A stretch of 30,000 nt of DNA from Chrysomallon squamiferum. Taxonomy: Eukaryota; Mollusca; Gastropoda; Neomphalida; Peltospiridae. The position numbers were made by a program, and so were the translations under genes. Shown here one piece after another: positions 1-11,266 of this stretch. The stretch spans positions 11,993,022 to 12,023,021 of the forward strand of contig CM022668.1 of assembly GCA_012295275.1 (NCBI GenBank). Reading direction: 5' to 3'. Position 1 is the stretch's first letter, and every line of letters begins with the position of its first letter. Under the pieces are notes generated by a model. That model was not told where the DNA came from. It searched no databases and was given only the letters and a program-made list of their open reading frames with translations.

Positions 1-202
1 GACCTATGATCGCTACTGATTTAATGGCATCCAAGATATCGTCTGCAGAAGAATAAATTATCTTTCAAAGTGACCCCGCGTCGACTGTTTACAAGGTTTA
101 TATTATCGGTAACACTGTTTGGAGAAGTAGGAAAGCGGTCAAGGTTAGCGCAGGTTATCAACAACAGACCGACCGAACGCAGCCCGCGATCATTCAACAA
201 AA
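1..202 (+). promoter_or_regulatory. COX7C 5' leader and proximal promoter region
   Basis: A less repetitive, GC-richer stretch with several CpGs before the COX7C start codon. No TATA box is evident. TCAAGGTTA at 139-147 differs by one base from the estrogen-related-receptor half site TCAAGGTCA, which is known upstream of some respiratory-chain genes; this is only a suggestion. The transcription start cannot be placed from sequence alone. Confidence 0.4.
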
Positions 203-322
203 ATGGCCACCCCGGTAAAGCAGCTTGTGTCTCGTCTGTCCTCAAAGCCGATCCAGAGGGACATTTCTACATCGGCCACGAAGTTTACGGCGTCATGGCA
301 GCAGCATGGGGTGGTCGGTGCG
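203..322 (+). CDS. COX7C: COX7C exon 1 (presequence)
   Basis: Forty complete codons from ATG to a strong donor GTAAGTGA at 323. The peptide begins MATPVKQLVSRLSSKPIQRD and ends HGVVGA. It encodes the presumed mitochondrial targeting segment and the start of the mature N-terminus. Overlapping open frames at 70-330 (plus) and 21-245 (minus) are shadows of this exon. Confidence 0.85.
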
Positions 323-467
323 GTAAGTGAATAACTGTAATATTTTATTTGTGAAAATTTAGAATTTAAAACATTTTTTTTTTTTTTGTTAACATGTTCA
401 TTTTAAATAGTCTTTTTAAATTCGTTTAATTAAAAAGGATGTGAACGTTTATGAAATGCATTATGAA

Positions 468-507
<40 letters not shown>

Positions 508-1328
508 TAATAATAATTAAATATTTGTAATGAAATATATTTGTTATATGTTTATATATACATGAAATGTGTGTTGTTTTCTATTTGCGTTTATATATAT
601 ATATAAATACAACAATGTTATAAGTTATTATATATATGAAATATATCAGAAAAGGGGGAAATCAGGAAAAAGTAATTCAGAAGCAAAAGTAGTATTCAGA
701 ATAACAAAACACACACACACCTACACAAAAAAAACAAAAACAAAAAAAACGACTACAAATTATCAAGCAATAGATCACAAAATGAAATAAAAATATTTTT
801 ACAATAAATTATTTTAAATAAACAAACAAATAAATAAACAAATAAATAAATAAATAATGGTTTCTTCCCGCAGGAGTCGAAATAGAAAATAAGAAAACTA
901 TCGCCGTCATAGAGGTCATTTTCAAAATGAAACGAATTTCATTTTTCGGAAAATAATAACAACAGCAACAGCAGCAAAAACAAACAATCAGCTTTTTGTT
1001 TTTTCAGATTTTTTTCATCTTCTTCAACCAGCCGTCTATAAATAAATAAATAATTAAATAAATAAATAAATAAATAAAAATAGCTGAATAATAAAATGAA
1101 ATGAAATAAAATAAATAAATAAATAAAAACAAAAAAGAAAACAAATTAAGGGAGGGGCTCCTGTGCCCCTCAGTCTCATGTAAAACGCACACAGCCTCTT
1201 AATTAATTGGATGAAGAAGAAAACTCCGGCAATCGTAACATGAGATCAGCAAAATAAAACTACTTTTTCTATTTTCGTTCGGCGGAATGCGTTCTTTTTT
1301 GAATATTATTATTATTATTATCACGTTG

Positions 1329-1386
<58 letters not shown>

Positions 1387-1722
1387 GTGTGTTCGTGCGT
1401 GCGTGCGCGCGCGCGCGTGTGTGGTGAGAATATTAACAGCACTGTTAACGGAATGAGGAAGTTCTACGACTCACATTTAGCAAACATTTTGACAGGGAAA
1501 CACTCGTGTGTTGCGTAATTTTTCTTTAAATTATGAATGTAAAATTGTTACTGTATCGATTTAGTTTGATTGACTGAACTATTTATATGTGGGCTGCTTT
1601 CGAAAGCGTACCGACACGTGAATATGTGCGCGCGCGCACTTAAGTACGAACATTAATATTTTCAGTCCGGATATTTACAGTGAAGACAACAGGCAGAAAT
1701 TATTGTTGTTGTTATTATTTGA

Positions 1723-1765
<43 letters not shown>

Positions 1766-3787
1766 GAAATAATAATAAACTGAGAACCTCATTTTGAATC
1801 CATTGGCAAATCAAGAAAAACATGTATTCTGTGTATTTACTCTGTCAAAAGTTACATTCACCGAAAAATTTGCTCTAATGTTCATTTATTTTTTTATGTC
1901 CATCTTCAGAAATTTATCGATGAAAATTATCTTGGACGAACGAATGATTGATTTAAAGAAATAAAAAGGAATGAATATAAAAATATTTGAATATTAATGA
2001 TAATTAAGTGTTAAACCCAAACGTCTTTTATTATTATTATTATTATTATTATTATACTTATTATTATTATTGTTGTTGTTGTTGTTGTTTCAAATAATAT
2101 TACGTTATATTATATGGATTTTAATTTCTAAATACCATAACTCTGTCCATGTCAAACGTGAATACATGATATGTTTGATTTAATTAAAATAATAAAACAA
2201 CAGATGTAATGTTGACAGGTGTGTGTAACAATACAGAAATATGTCAACTGTGTCAAAACATACATTCATCCGTGTGGACTTTGTTCTTTTCTGCTGCGTG
2301 AAACTAATGAAAAATAAATATATTATAATAATAAAATAAATAAATAAATAGATAAATTAACAGCAAATGAATAAAAATAATAATTAAAAAATAAATGAAT
2401 AAACAAAATAAATAAAAAATAAAATTTAAAAAATACAATGTACAAAATTACAGATCGCATTGAAAATTTTAACAAGGAAGACTGCTACAGACCTGTATTT
2501 TCAAATAACCTTTTTGTTGAAAATTAAATGATATATATATATACAAAATCACAATTGCAGGCGCATTTATACAAATTTACATCAATAAATAAAATTATAA
2601 AACACTTGGATGGTTAGTGGTACCCATGTGATTTTGCGGACTTGAATTGATTTTTTTACTACGCTACATTAAAAAGAAGAAAGCATCAGAGAGAGAGAGA
2701 GAGAGAGAGAGTTATCGTAACAAATTTCAGAGTGCATATTAAATGACAGCCGCAGTTATAAAATTAATCTGGATTTATCTGTCGGCTGCATAAAGTCTAA
2801 CTTGTTTAATCGACTGACCTGTGTATAAAGGGCAGTCTAGACATGAGATATGAATCGATTGCATACGTGCATAGTCCCACGATTCATATTTACTTTGCTA
2901 AGCAAAGCAGAATTTTTATTTATTTATTTATTTATTTTTTCATTTCTTTATTGTAAAATGATCCGGACGGCATTTGGATGTTCAGACGAAACAATATTTT
3001 TATTCTTATATTTTATTATTAGAAGACGTTGCTCGTCAGTTTAAAAAAAAAAAAAAAAAAATGATCACATGGAATTTGTTAATCCGATGCAAATCGAATT
3101 TTTTTTATACATATTCGTAACATGTTAACATCCGAAGAAGATTTCTTCAACGCATGCGCAAACTCGATTGCACACGTCAGATGTACACTAAACATAAATT
3201 ATTATTATTTATTTTATTTTATTTTTATTTTTTTGTCGTTCTCGTTAAAAAGAACTGATTAGAGTGTTTAAATTAAGCACTATCATCAAATTTGCTTAAA
3301 TGTATTTAATAACATAATTACTTTCTGAGTCGGTTACTGTGCATTAATTAAATCCCAAATGACCTTTAAGATGAATGACCTTTACTTATGAAAATTTTCA
3401 GAATGTTTTAATTTAACTTGAAATTGTAAGATGCAGATGGCCATGTATTGTACACAATCTTTAAACCTAAAATCTGTATATAAAGATACTGAATAAATAT
3501 CTGACAGTTTTGTTTATTAATTTTCAATGAACACAGCTTAATTTGTTTACTTTTTCCTAAGCCGAAGTCGAACAAGTGCACTTTAACACGAAATAAGCAT
3601 TTTTACTCGGCTGTTTGTCTAGAGGGATGAACAATTTTTATTAACAAATATTATTAAATAAGATGCCATAAATTGAATTAATTTATTTATTTATTTAAAG
3701 TGCCAAAAGATTTCTGAAATGAGATTTTAAAATATATTGTGTTTTGTTCTTTGAATTTTATTAATTTAAACAACGGATATGTTGATA

Positions 3788-3823
<36 letters not shown>

Positions 3824-4631
3824 AACAGAAAATAAACTTATAAAATTAAACAAATTAAAAGTATATTATAATGTACCGAAAGCTTGCATGGACAGAGAGA
3901 AAATTGAACTTATTGAATGAATCCCAATAAAATATCTCATCATCATTAGTGATCACCTTTTTAATATTTACTTTGGAAACCGAAAGAATGTTGTTTATTG
4001 CTGAACACACACACACACACACACACACACAAATATGAAACGAGAATAGATATGCAGAAAGCAGACACAACAACAAATAAATTAAGGTTTAGAAGATAAA
4101 AAGTAATCGTGTTCTGGAAAGTCTTTAATAATAAAACTAAAAGAAGAAGAAGAAGAAGTTAAAATAAAAAAAATAATAAAAAGAAAAACGTTTTGTTTTA
4201 TTTCCCGTTTGACACGCCCATGAATATTTCATAGTTGTCGACCAATGAGAAAATTCGGTTGTATTCTTACGCGGGTCGTTGTGACAGTACGTTTTCCAGT
4301 GCGCGCAGACTTGACCCCATTTTCGTCCGTTGCCAAGGCCATGTATTTTTATCGATGAGTTTGCTCTCAGGATTTTGTACCAAACATCCGCGTTGGCAAG
4401 TTATTCTTTCTAAACCGGGACGTCAGCGGCTGTTGGATGCCGTCTGCATAAGTTGATCTATTAAAAACATTGGCCCAACGTACGCGCGTTCTGTCACGTA
4501 GACACCATGGGGGGGGGCGAAATGTCTGTGTCACAACGGAGCGGGGAGAAGGTAGGGGATGAATTGGAAATAATAAGGTGCAGCCATGTCAAGATGGTTG
4601 AGAAGAATTATTTATGTGATCTAAAATAAAG

Positions 4632-4670
<39 letters not shown>

Positions 4671-5015
4671 GGTGTTGTTGTTTTGTTGTAATGTATACGC
4701 CTTTTAAGAAACGCTTCAGTTCAGTATTCAATCATTTTATAATAAACAGATTTTTTTAATTGCTGAATACTGTAATACAGTAGTAAATCATGGTTATATT
4801 TATGTTTTCTTTTTCTTTTCTTTTATTTTTCTCTTCTAATTTTGTATTTTTGATTTATTTTTTCTTGATAAAAAGAAATGTTTATAAAATAACAATAACT
4901 GGCATTGTTTAGGAAGTTTCAATATGCAGACAAAATAAACACTACAAAAAATTCCGCATCCTTATCCCAGTATAATATATATTTATTTTATTTTATTTAT
5001 TTATTTATTTATTTA

Positions 5016-5074
<59 letters not shown>

Positions 5075-7290
5075 GTGATGTACTTTTACAACAGTAACCA
5101 TTTTGAAATTGAGAAACGGGTTGTTACGTAATAAAGTTGATACGTTTTGGCGAGATGCCAAGTATGTCATGGTCATACGTTAACCAGACTTTAAAGGTTT
5201 TTGTAAAAGAAATATTTAGAGGATTCCTCTTTAGCGATAAATTACTCCAGTTTATAACCTGTTTGGTATTTCAAGGAGAGCTAGTTTTCGTTGATTCCAC
5301 TAGAGTGCAATGTCATGACATTCATCAATTTGTGTATAAGATGAAAATGAAATAAATAAAAATAAAAAACATAATTTAATTTAATGAATTCTTGGAGAAA
5401 TTTACCTCTACACGGCCACACCCTCGCTCTGTCCTTTTTTCGTGTAATTCTATTGATAGGCAGTCGATACCAATCTTTACTAATAATAAAGGTGACAAAA
5501 TAACAAGCACGTGAAAACCATGGAGGCGAATGTTTTTTTCCATCATTGTAGCGTTATTTCAGAGAGAGAGAGAGAGACGCATTGATTTGTCTCGCCAATG
5601 TCCGAATCGATCAGACGACATTGTCTACATGAATATGTAGCCAAATCCTTGGGTTCGTTTAGCGTTCATACACATAAAAACACTTCTTCCAACAATAACA
5701 TCATTCTAAGACAAATCTCGTTAATTCAAAGGTAATAAAACCTGATTTGAACCAGCAGTATCCTAGCAACACAAACGTTAACATTGCAATATAAATCTGC
5801 GGTTTGACAAAAAAAGTTTTCTTTCGCGATTTGTTCCTAGTCCCTAGTTATAAATAAATGGCGAAAATGCTTGTTAACTTGTAAAATCAATGAAAATTGT
5901 CTTTTTATGTCAGTCGAGTCATGCGGCTAAAACTGAAAACTGTTAAATCAGCATACTTGTCTCCCTTCAGTTATAAAAACAAATGGCTGGATCCGAAGAA
6001 CTGATCATTATGATTTCAGATTAAAATATTAATAATAAAAAATGAAATAAAATGAAAATACAAAAACTGTTTTTATAATACTAGTCACTACTGAGATGAG
6101 GTGAAAGTTTTTTTGTTTTTTTTTTGAAAGAAAAAATATATTAATTTATTACAGAAAGGCAGTTTTAAAATTTTTTAAAAGTATATTAAGTTCTATATAG
6201 CTTGTTTACGGCCCATCAAACAACCTTCTTTGTGACTCATTGGTACTAGTTTGTCAATGACCTATTTTTACTTTCATTAATCGTACAGTAGCTTTCAGAA
6301 GAAAGACAAAAGTTTTTATTTATCGCGTCCGCTCATAAAAATTATTGCAAACAAAATAGAAACATGAATCTCATATGAAATAAAGATGGACGAGCTAGAA
6401 ACATATATATTAATCAGTTTTGTAATTCAAAAAAAAAAAAAAAAGAAAGTGTAAAAAAGGAAGATTTATTATTATTTATAAGTGAACTTAAAATTATTTT
6501 GTTCACTTTTTAAATTAATACTAATCTGTAATCGTTAAACGTATGTGTTAAATGCATAATATTTCTACATCCATTCATTATTATTATTAAGTGTTTGATT
6601 TTTTTTCGCTCGCTTTTACGTTCATGCACTAGCTTCGGGCAAAGTGCCCATGTCCTATTTTTAAGTACATTTACGTGTCATTCAAAGTGCTCACGACTTC
6701 CGACGGTTTCTTTTTTTTTTTTTCTGCCCCCCACCCCAACCCCAAAGAACAGTCCAAGGACAATTCTGTATAATGTTTGACGTCATTATATGAAGAAGCA
6801 GCGATAAAACAGAAATAGTACTAAAATAAAATCCATAATACTGTTCTAAAAATAACGTATCTACAATTGAATACCAACTGAATGAACGCCTATCTTTCGC
6901 AGACAACATACGGCTTCGATTTTCCACAATTCGTTCATGACCCAGAAAACGAATTCCACCGGTAACAAAGAAGCTGTGACCTCAATCGACTTAAATATGG
7001 AAATGTTAGTGTTCGAATCTCAGAAATAGCTTCAGCTAATAGCTTTTTTTCTTGTTGTTACTAAACTTGTAAATAAACAGGTACATTTAAAATTAACTAC
7101 TATAATACATTTTTTTATTTTTTTTATTTTTTAATTTTCATTTTGCGTCAATTTTAATATTTTATTTTTCCAGACCCTCCCGTTTAAGGTAAACAGCCAC
7201 GCCCGCACCACTGTTCTGTTTGCACTGTTCTTTGGAACTGGCTTGAACCTGCCATTTCTTCTCCTGTACCATCAGCTGACCAAGAAATGA
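203..7290 (+). CDS. COX7C: Cytochrome c oxidase subunit 7C, two exons (203-322, 7174-7290)
   Basis: Small nuclear-encoded, single-helix subunit of respiratory complex IV in the inner mitochondrial membrane. Joining 203-322 to 7174-7290 gives 78 residues in one frame (phase 0 junction). Residues 1-40 are rich in Ser, Thr and Arg/Lys with almost no acidic residues, as expected of a mitochondrial presequence. The second exon starts TLPFKVNS and runs through a hydrophobic helix (VLFALFFGTGLNLPFLLLY) to the end HQLTKK. This matches the family pattern NLPF, one helix with FGxGxxxPF, then a terminal RHQLxK. An in-frame TAG at 146-148 precedes the ATG, which supports this start. Donor CG|GTAAGT and acceptor TTTTTCCAG|A are canonical. 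The protein is longer than the roughly 63-residue vertebrate form, mainly in the presequence. The first AATAAA after the stop is at 7425. The family is recognised from memory of the motif, without a database search. Confidence 0.9.
1332..1423. repeat. (GT)n followed by GT/GC compound microsatellite
   Basis: About 50 bp of nearly perfect GT dinucleotide, followed by GCGTGT and GTGCGCGCGC variants. Alternating purine-pyrimidine DNA of this type can form Z-DNA. Confidence 0.95.
4195..4625. promoter_or_regulatory. CpG-richer island inside COX7C intron 1; possible promoter or old insertion
   Basis: Within AT-rich intron DNA this segment has dense CpGs (for example ACGCGGGTCG, GTGCGCGCAG, GTACGCGCGTTC), a CACGCCC box near 4213, CCAAT at 4241, and a run of G after CCATG at 4506. 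The island ends TCTAAAATAAAG followed directly by an (ATT)n array, which can also be the tail of an old retroposed element. A 73-codon open frame (4235-4456) resembles nothing I recognise. It could be an alternative promoter or first exon, an enhancer, or a decayed element; the sequence does not decide. Confidence 0.35.
4980..5073. repeat. (TTTA)n then (ATT)n compound microsatellite
   Basis: A TTTA tetranucleotide run changes into a perfect ATT trinucleotide run of about 55 bp, inside COX7C intron 1. Confidence 0.95.
7174..7290 (+). CDS. COX7C: COX7C exon 2 (mature helix and stop)
   Basis: Thirty-eight codons plus TGA, after a T-rich tract and CAG at 7171-7173. It holds the family signature: LPF at its start, a transmembrane helix, and the terminal YHQLTKK. 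In other animals the position of the Tyr is usually Arg (RHQL). Confidence 0.92.
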   Translation, partial: TLPFKVNSHARTTVLFALFFGTGLNLPFLLLYHQLTKK

Positions 7291-8076
7291 ACGGTCGGGC
7301 TTAGAAGGTACTCGAGCTAGTCAGAGAGAGAGAGAGAGAATCTGATTATTAACATCACTTCTAATGGTTTCTATATTAAAATAGATACAATTTTAATTTT
7401 AAAAACAGAAGAAAAAAATAAGTAAATAAAAAAATAAAAATAAATAATCACAATATCACTGAAGTTTAATATTAATAAAAAAAATTTGGCGTAAGTGTTA
7501 GATATTGTACACCTGCATTTCGTCTGCTTGTATCACGTGACCAACGTTTTTTGTTAAAAATACCAGACAAATCTTTATAGCCTAGACATGGTTTTTTTTT
7601 TGTTGGTTTTTTTAATGTTCTTTTCAGTAGTCTTTCTTTTTATAAATTTTCTTTCTTGAACATATTTTAAAATAATCTTTAAATATACAGATTTTAAGCT
7701 TTAGTAATTCCTGTTCTATATATTTATTTATTTATTTATTATTATTATTTTTTTTTCAGAAATTTCTTTTGGCTGTGTTTGTGACAACTTAAGCGGCAAC
7801 TAAACAGAAACAGATCGCACAACAATTTTTATTTATTTTTTCAAATTTAATTAAAAGTGGATGTGGACATAGTTTTTTGTTTTCAGACGGTTCCTTGAGT
7901 GAATAAAATAGTGTACATTAACTTCACTTTTTATGGATCCACTTCCAAATTTTCGAAAATACGCACACAAATAAATAATAATAAGTTCACAAAAATATAT
8001 AGAGACAAACAAGTTGAAATGTATTTTAGAAAAGTTTTGAATAAAAAAAATGGATAAAACATTAATAACGTTTTAA

Positions 8077-8121
<45 letters not shown>

Positions 8122-8846
8122 CACCAAGCCAAGCAGTCAGCCATTTTGAAATATCCTTATGTTGATCCAGATAAGTAAATCTGGTCAGAACATAGTTTTT
8201 GAGGTCAAACGTCAGTTATCTAATTAGGACGTTGTTAATATTTTAGCTGCATGACATAAGTTAACAGTCTGTTATCGGCGTGAGATAAGTTATCTTCGGG
8301 ACATAGTAAATATAGTTCGTGTTTTACAAAGATGAAGACTTGCATTCTATATATATATACTCTAACAAAAAAGAAACACAAAAGTAGATTTTATTGACAT
8401 TAGGAATATCTATCTAATGGATCAACAGAAAGCAGCAGAATGTTCACATTTTACACACACTTTCGCAATTCATTAATATTGATGGTATTACATTGAAAAG
8501 GTTAAAGTTCAAGGTTACAACTGGTATTTGTTTGATGTTGGGTCACAACAAAAATAAGGAACAGAAGTTTTCGAAAACATTGCATTTTTATAACCCTCGA
8601 ATTCAAAGTTTCATGTGCCGCACGTGCACATGCACTGGTAACGTGGTTTGCATGCGGGGATGTTTTGGCCAATAAACACGATCATAGCCTTTATTTTTTG
8701 TTACCTGCTTTTTGGCGACTGTAACAAAAGCTATGCTTTTGAATCACCAAATGTCATTATATTCATAGTTTGTATATATGACATCGATATGTGTCAGTTT
8801 ACAATTGTTATCTAAGAAATCAACCAATTTGCATTTCTTTTTGGGG

Positions 8847-8907
<61 letters not shown>

Positions 8908-11119
8908 GGAATAAGTGTATGCAAGTAGTTGTAGGTGGTATACTTTTTAGTGTTTAATTTATGTAGGGAATTGAACAAGTTCAAATATTAATTCGTTAAG
9001 TGGGTGGCGCATTTTGCAATATGTGCACTTTGTAATCGGATAACAGCCCAGACTATGGTTAGCTAGAGATTAGCGGTTTATCTTTCACAACAGTTGTTTG
9101 AGATGCATGTTTAAGATTACACTTTGTTTTTTCTTTGTATTATTGTTGTTGTTATTATAAATTATTATTTTTTTTTTTTTCTGTCGTCATACAGTTTAAA
9201 TATAGACATGAGAGTAAATTTAAAAACAATTTCCGATTAATTTCGATAGAAAACCCTCTCCCTGAATCTGATAAGAAACGGAAGTATGTGCACTTATCGT
9301 TATTGTTTATTTTGTCTTTATATTCATCGTTAGTTTACAGTTATTTCGCAAATTTTACGAATCGCAGAATTACATTGTCAAAGATATTTTTTAGTGTTTC
9401 TTTAAAGATGGCAGTGAATAAAAATTACCCTTGGAATGACGTTATCATTATGAAGAGGAAACAACAACAATAATAACAGCAAACAAAGAAAATAATACAT
9501 AAATAACAACATAACATAACATAAAATAACATAAATCTATATTTCGAATATGTTGGTTAATTGCTACAATTCATTAATTTTATTGATATGGCAACAAGAA
9601 TTTTAATGACTGTTTTTGTAACTTCATTTCTTCTTTTTTTTCACCCTTGGTGAATCTACTGTTGATATTGGATGAAAGCCAAATAATTCATAAACTAGAC
9701 AAAAAAGAAAAATGTAAAAAAAGAAAAAAAAGTGACCTTTTAATTTTTTCATCGTTTGTTGCTGTGAAAAGTTGAATATATCAAAAATAATATTTTGTTT
9801 TTGAAATAAACGTACATTTTTGGATTGCTTGTTTTAAATAAACATGAAATATAAGTTGTTGTTTTTTCTAGTTTTAACAAAACTTTTCCCCGTTTCTTTA
9901 TATGTTTTAAATGTGTTGCCATTGTTCTTATTGTTGTTGCTATTATTCAATCAAGATTAAAAAAAGAATAAAAAAAGAAGATTGCACACTTTCTTCTTCA
10001 AAAATAGTTTATTTTATGTATTATGGACAACTCAAATACACGAATAATTAAATGGATACTCAACAAATCAATAAAAACAATTTAAAATATTAGAAATTAA
10101 CAATAGCAAAAATATATATTTTGATTTTAATGTTTGAAAATGTATACAGTCAGGCAATTTTTAGTTTTCTTTTTTTCTTTTTTTCAAATTAAATATACCT
10201 ATAGTAGATTACAGATGATAATAATAATAATAATCATAATAATAATAATAAATATAACAAATAATGCATATATAAAAATTAATACCTGCATAATTATATT
10301 CAAAATATAAAATACAATGAAAATTATTCTTAAAAATATTATTGCTATACAATAATCTTTTGGCAGTAATCTAGCTATAATTTAAAAATAATTATTAAAA
10401 AAATAAAATAAAATTATATATTTATTTAAAGGTTACAGTTTTATAGAAATTAGTTTTAAGAAAATTAAATACATATTTAAAGGAAAATATACTGGTAATA
10501 GTTCAATGTTGGTAACAATTAATAGGCAGTTCATAACCAGTTTATCGTTTTTAACACTAAGTTTAATGATAAACTTAAGTTTGGATCTAAATGATATAAA
10601 AAATCAAAGTTGGAAAACTGTTTTTTGGGTGGGGGGGGACACAAATTGTTGGCACTGCAAAATAATCTAGCACTGGCCATATTTTCGATAATAAACTGGA
10701 AAAATTATTTTTTGTAAAAAATAATTCTGTGATTAACAATACTCAACCTGTTATAACTTTTCAACAACATTTTCTATAAAGTGGTTTGAAAATGAAGCTT
10801 ATGAGACAAGGAATATGATTTACACATAAATTTAGTATCCCCCCCCCAAAAAAAATGTGATTTAAATGTACAGTCATGTTTCAGTTGCTTAATGTGTAAT
10901 TGTGTTTGTTTGAGTACGTAATTAAAAAAAAAAAAATTTTATTAGTAAAGATACATAAATACAAAATATTATCTGTAAATAATGTTTTTATTTTTTTTTA
11001 TTTTTAAAAACAAAACAACAACAACAAAAAAAAAACACCTGAAAACAATACAAACAACAATAAAAAAACATCTCCATCGAAATAATCATGATAGGTTCAA
11101 GTTAACATAGGTCATGATT
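7291..11119. other. Intergenic region between convergent COX7C and SAC3D1
   Basis: It begins with the COX7C 3' UTR (AATAAA at 7425) and ends with the SAC3D1 3' UTR (minus-strand AATAAA complement at 10997-11002, about 120 nt past the stop). It contains an (ATT)n array (8077-8120), a (GT)n tract running into (TA)n (8850-8907) and low-complexity AT DNA. A 112-codon plus frame at 9135-9473 has no recognisable motif and I do not call it. A more complex segment at 8340-8680 is described in the findings. Confidence 0.6.
8850..8907. repeat. (GT)n-(TA)n microsatellite
   Basis: A perfect GT run of about 48 bp passes directly into TATATATATA. Confidence 0.95.
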
Positions 11120-11266
11120 TTATCTCTGGACTGAAAGTTTTTCCATATTTCTTTCCAACCTGGTTAATTCAGAATCTGTCTGTTTGTGTGTCTGTCCCAG
11201 TAACAAGGAAGAAATGTTTTGTCTAGACAGTTTCTCATCTAGAAATGTCCAGTGTTTTGTAGGAAA
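11120..11266 (-). CDS. SAC3D1: SAC3D1 exon 8 (C-terminus and stop)
   Basis: 49 codons including TAA, phase 0 in. Starts FPTKHWTFLDEKL, matching the FPxxRxxFVxxKL block of the family, then a polar tail ending MEKLSVQR. The acceptor is TTTATTTCAG. Confidence 0.85.
   Translation of the reverse strand, partial: FPTKHWTFLDEKLSRQNISSLLLGQTHKQTDSELTRLERNMEKLSVQR

Larger units (their letters stand above)
323..7173 (+). other. COX7C intron 1 (6.85 kb, microsatellite-rich)
   Basis: Non-coding intron bounded by GTAAGT and CAG. It carries AAT/ATT arrays (about 468-505, 1723-1765, 2028-2090, 3790-3822, 4632-4670, 4980-5073), a GT/GC tract (1332-1423), GA tracts (2688-2711, 5563-5577), a CA tract (4004-4031) and many AAAT runs. 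No further COX7C-like exon was found. The only compositionally distinct part is the CpG-richer island at 4195-4625, entered separately. Short open frames here look spurious. Confidence 0.7.

Noticed and set aside
4235-4456. Plus-strand open frame of 73 codons in the CpG-richer island
   Set aside because: No family resemblance and no supporting splice structure; the island is reported as possible regulatory DNA instead.
7005-7025. GTTCGAATC resembling a tRNA B box
   Set aside because: No matching A box, acceptor stem or cloverleaf can be formed in the preceding 60 bases.
9135-9473. Plus-strand open frame of 112 codons
   Set aside because: No recognised motif, no splice context, ordinary AT-rich composition, and it starts in TTG/TTA low-complexity DNA. 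An ORF of this length can occur by chance in such a window.
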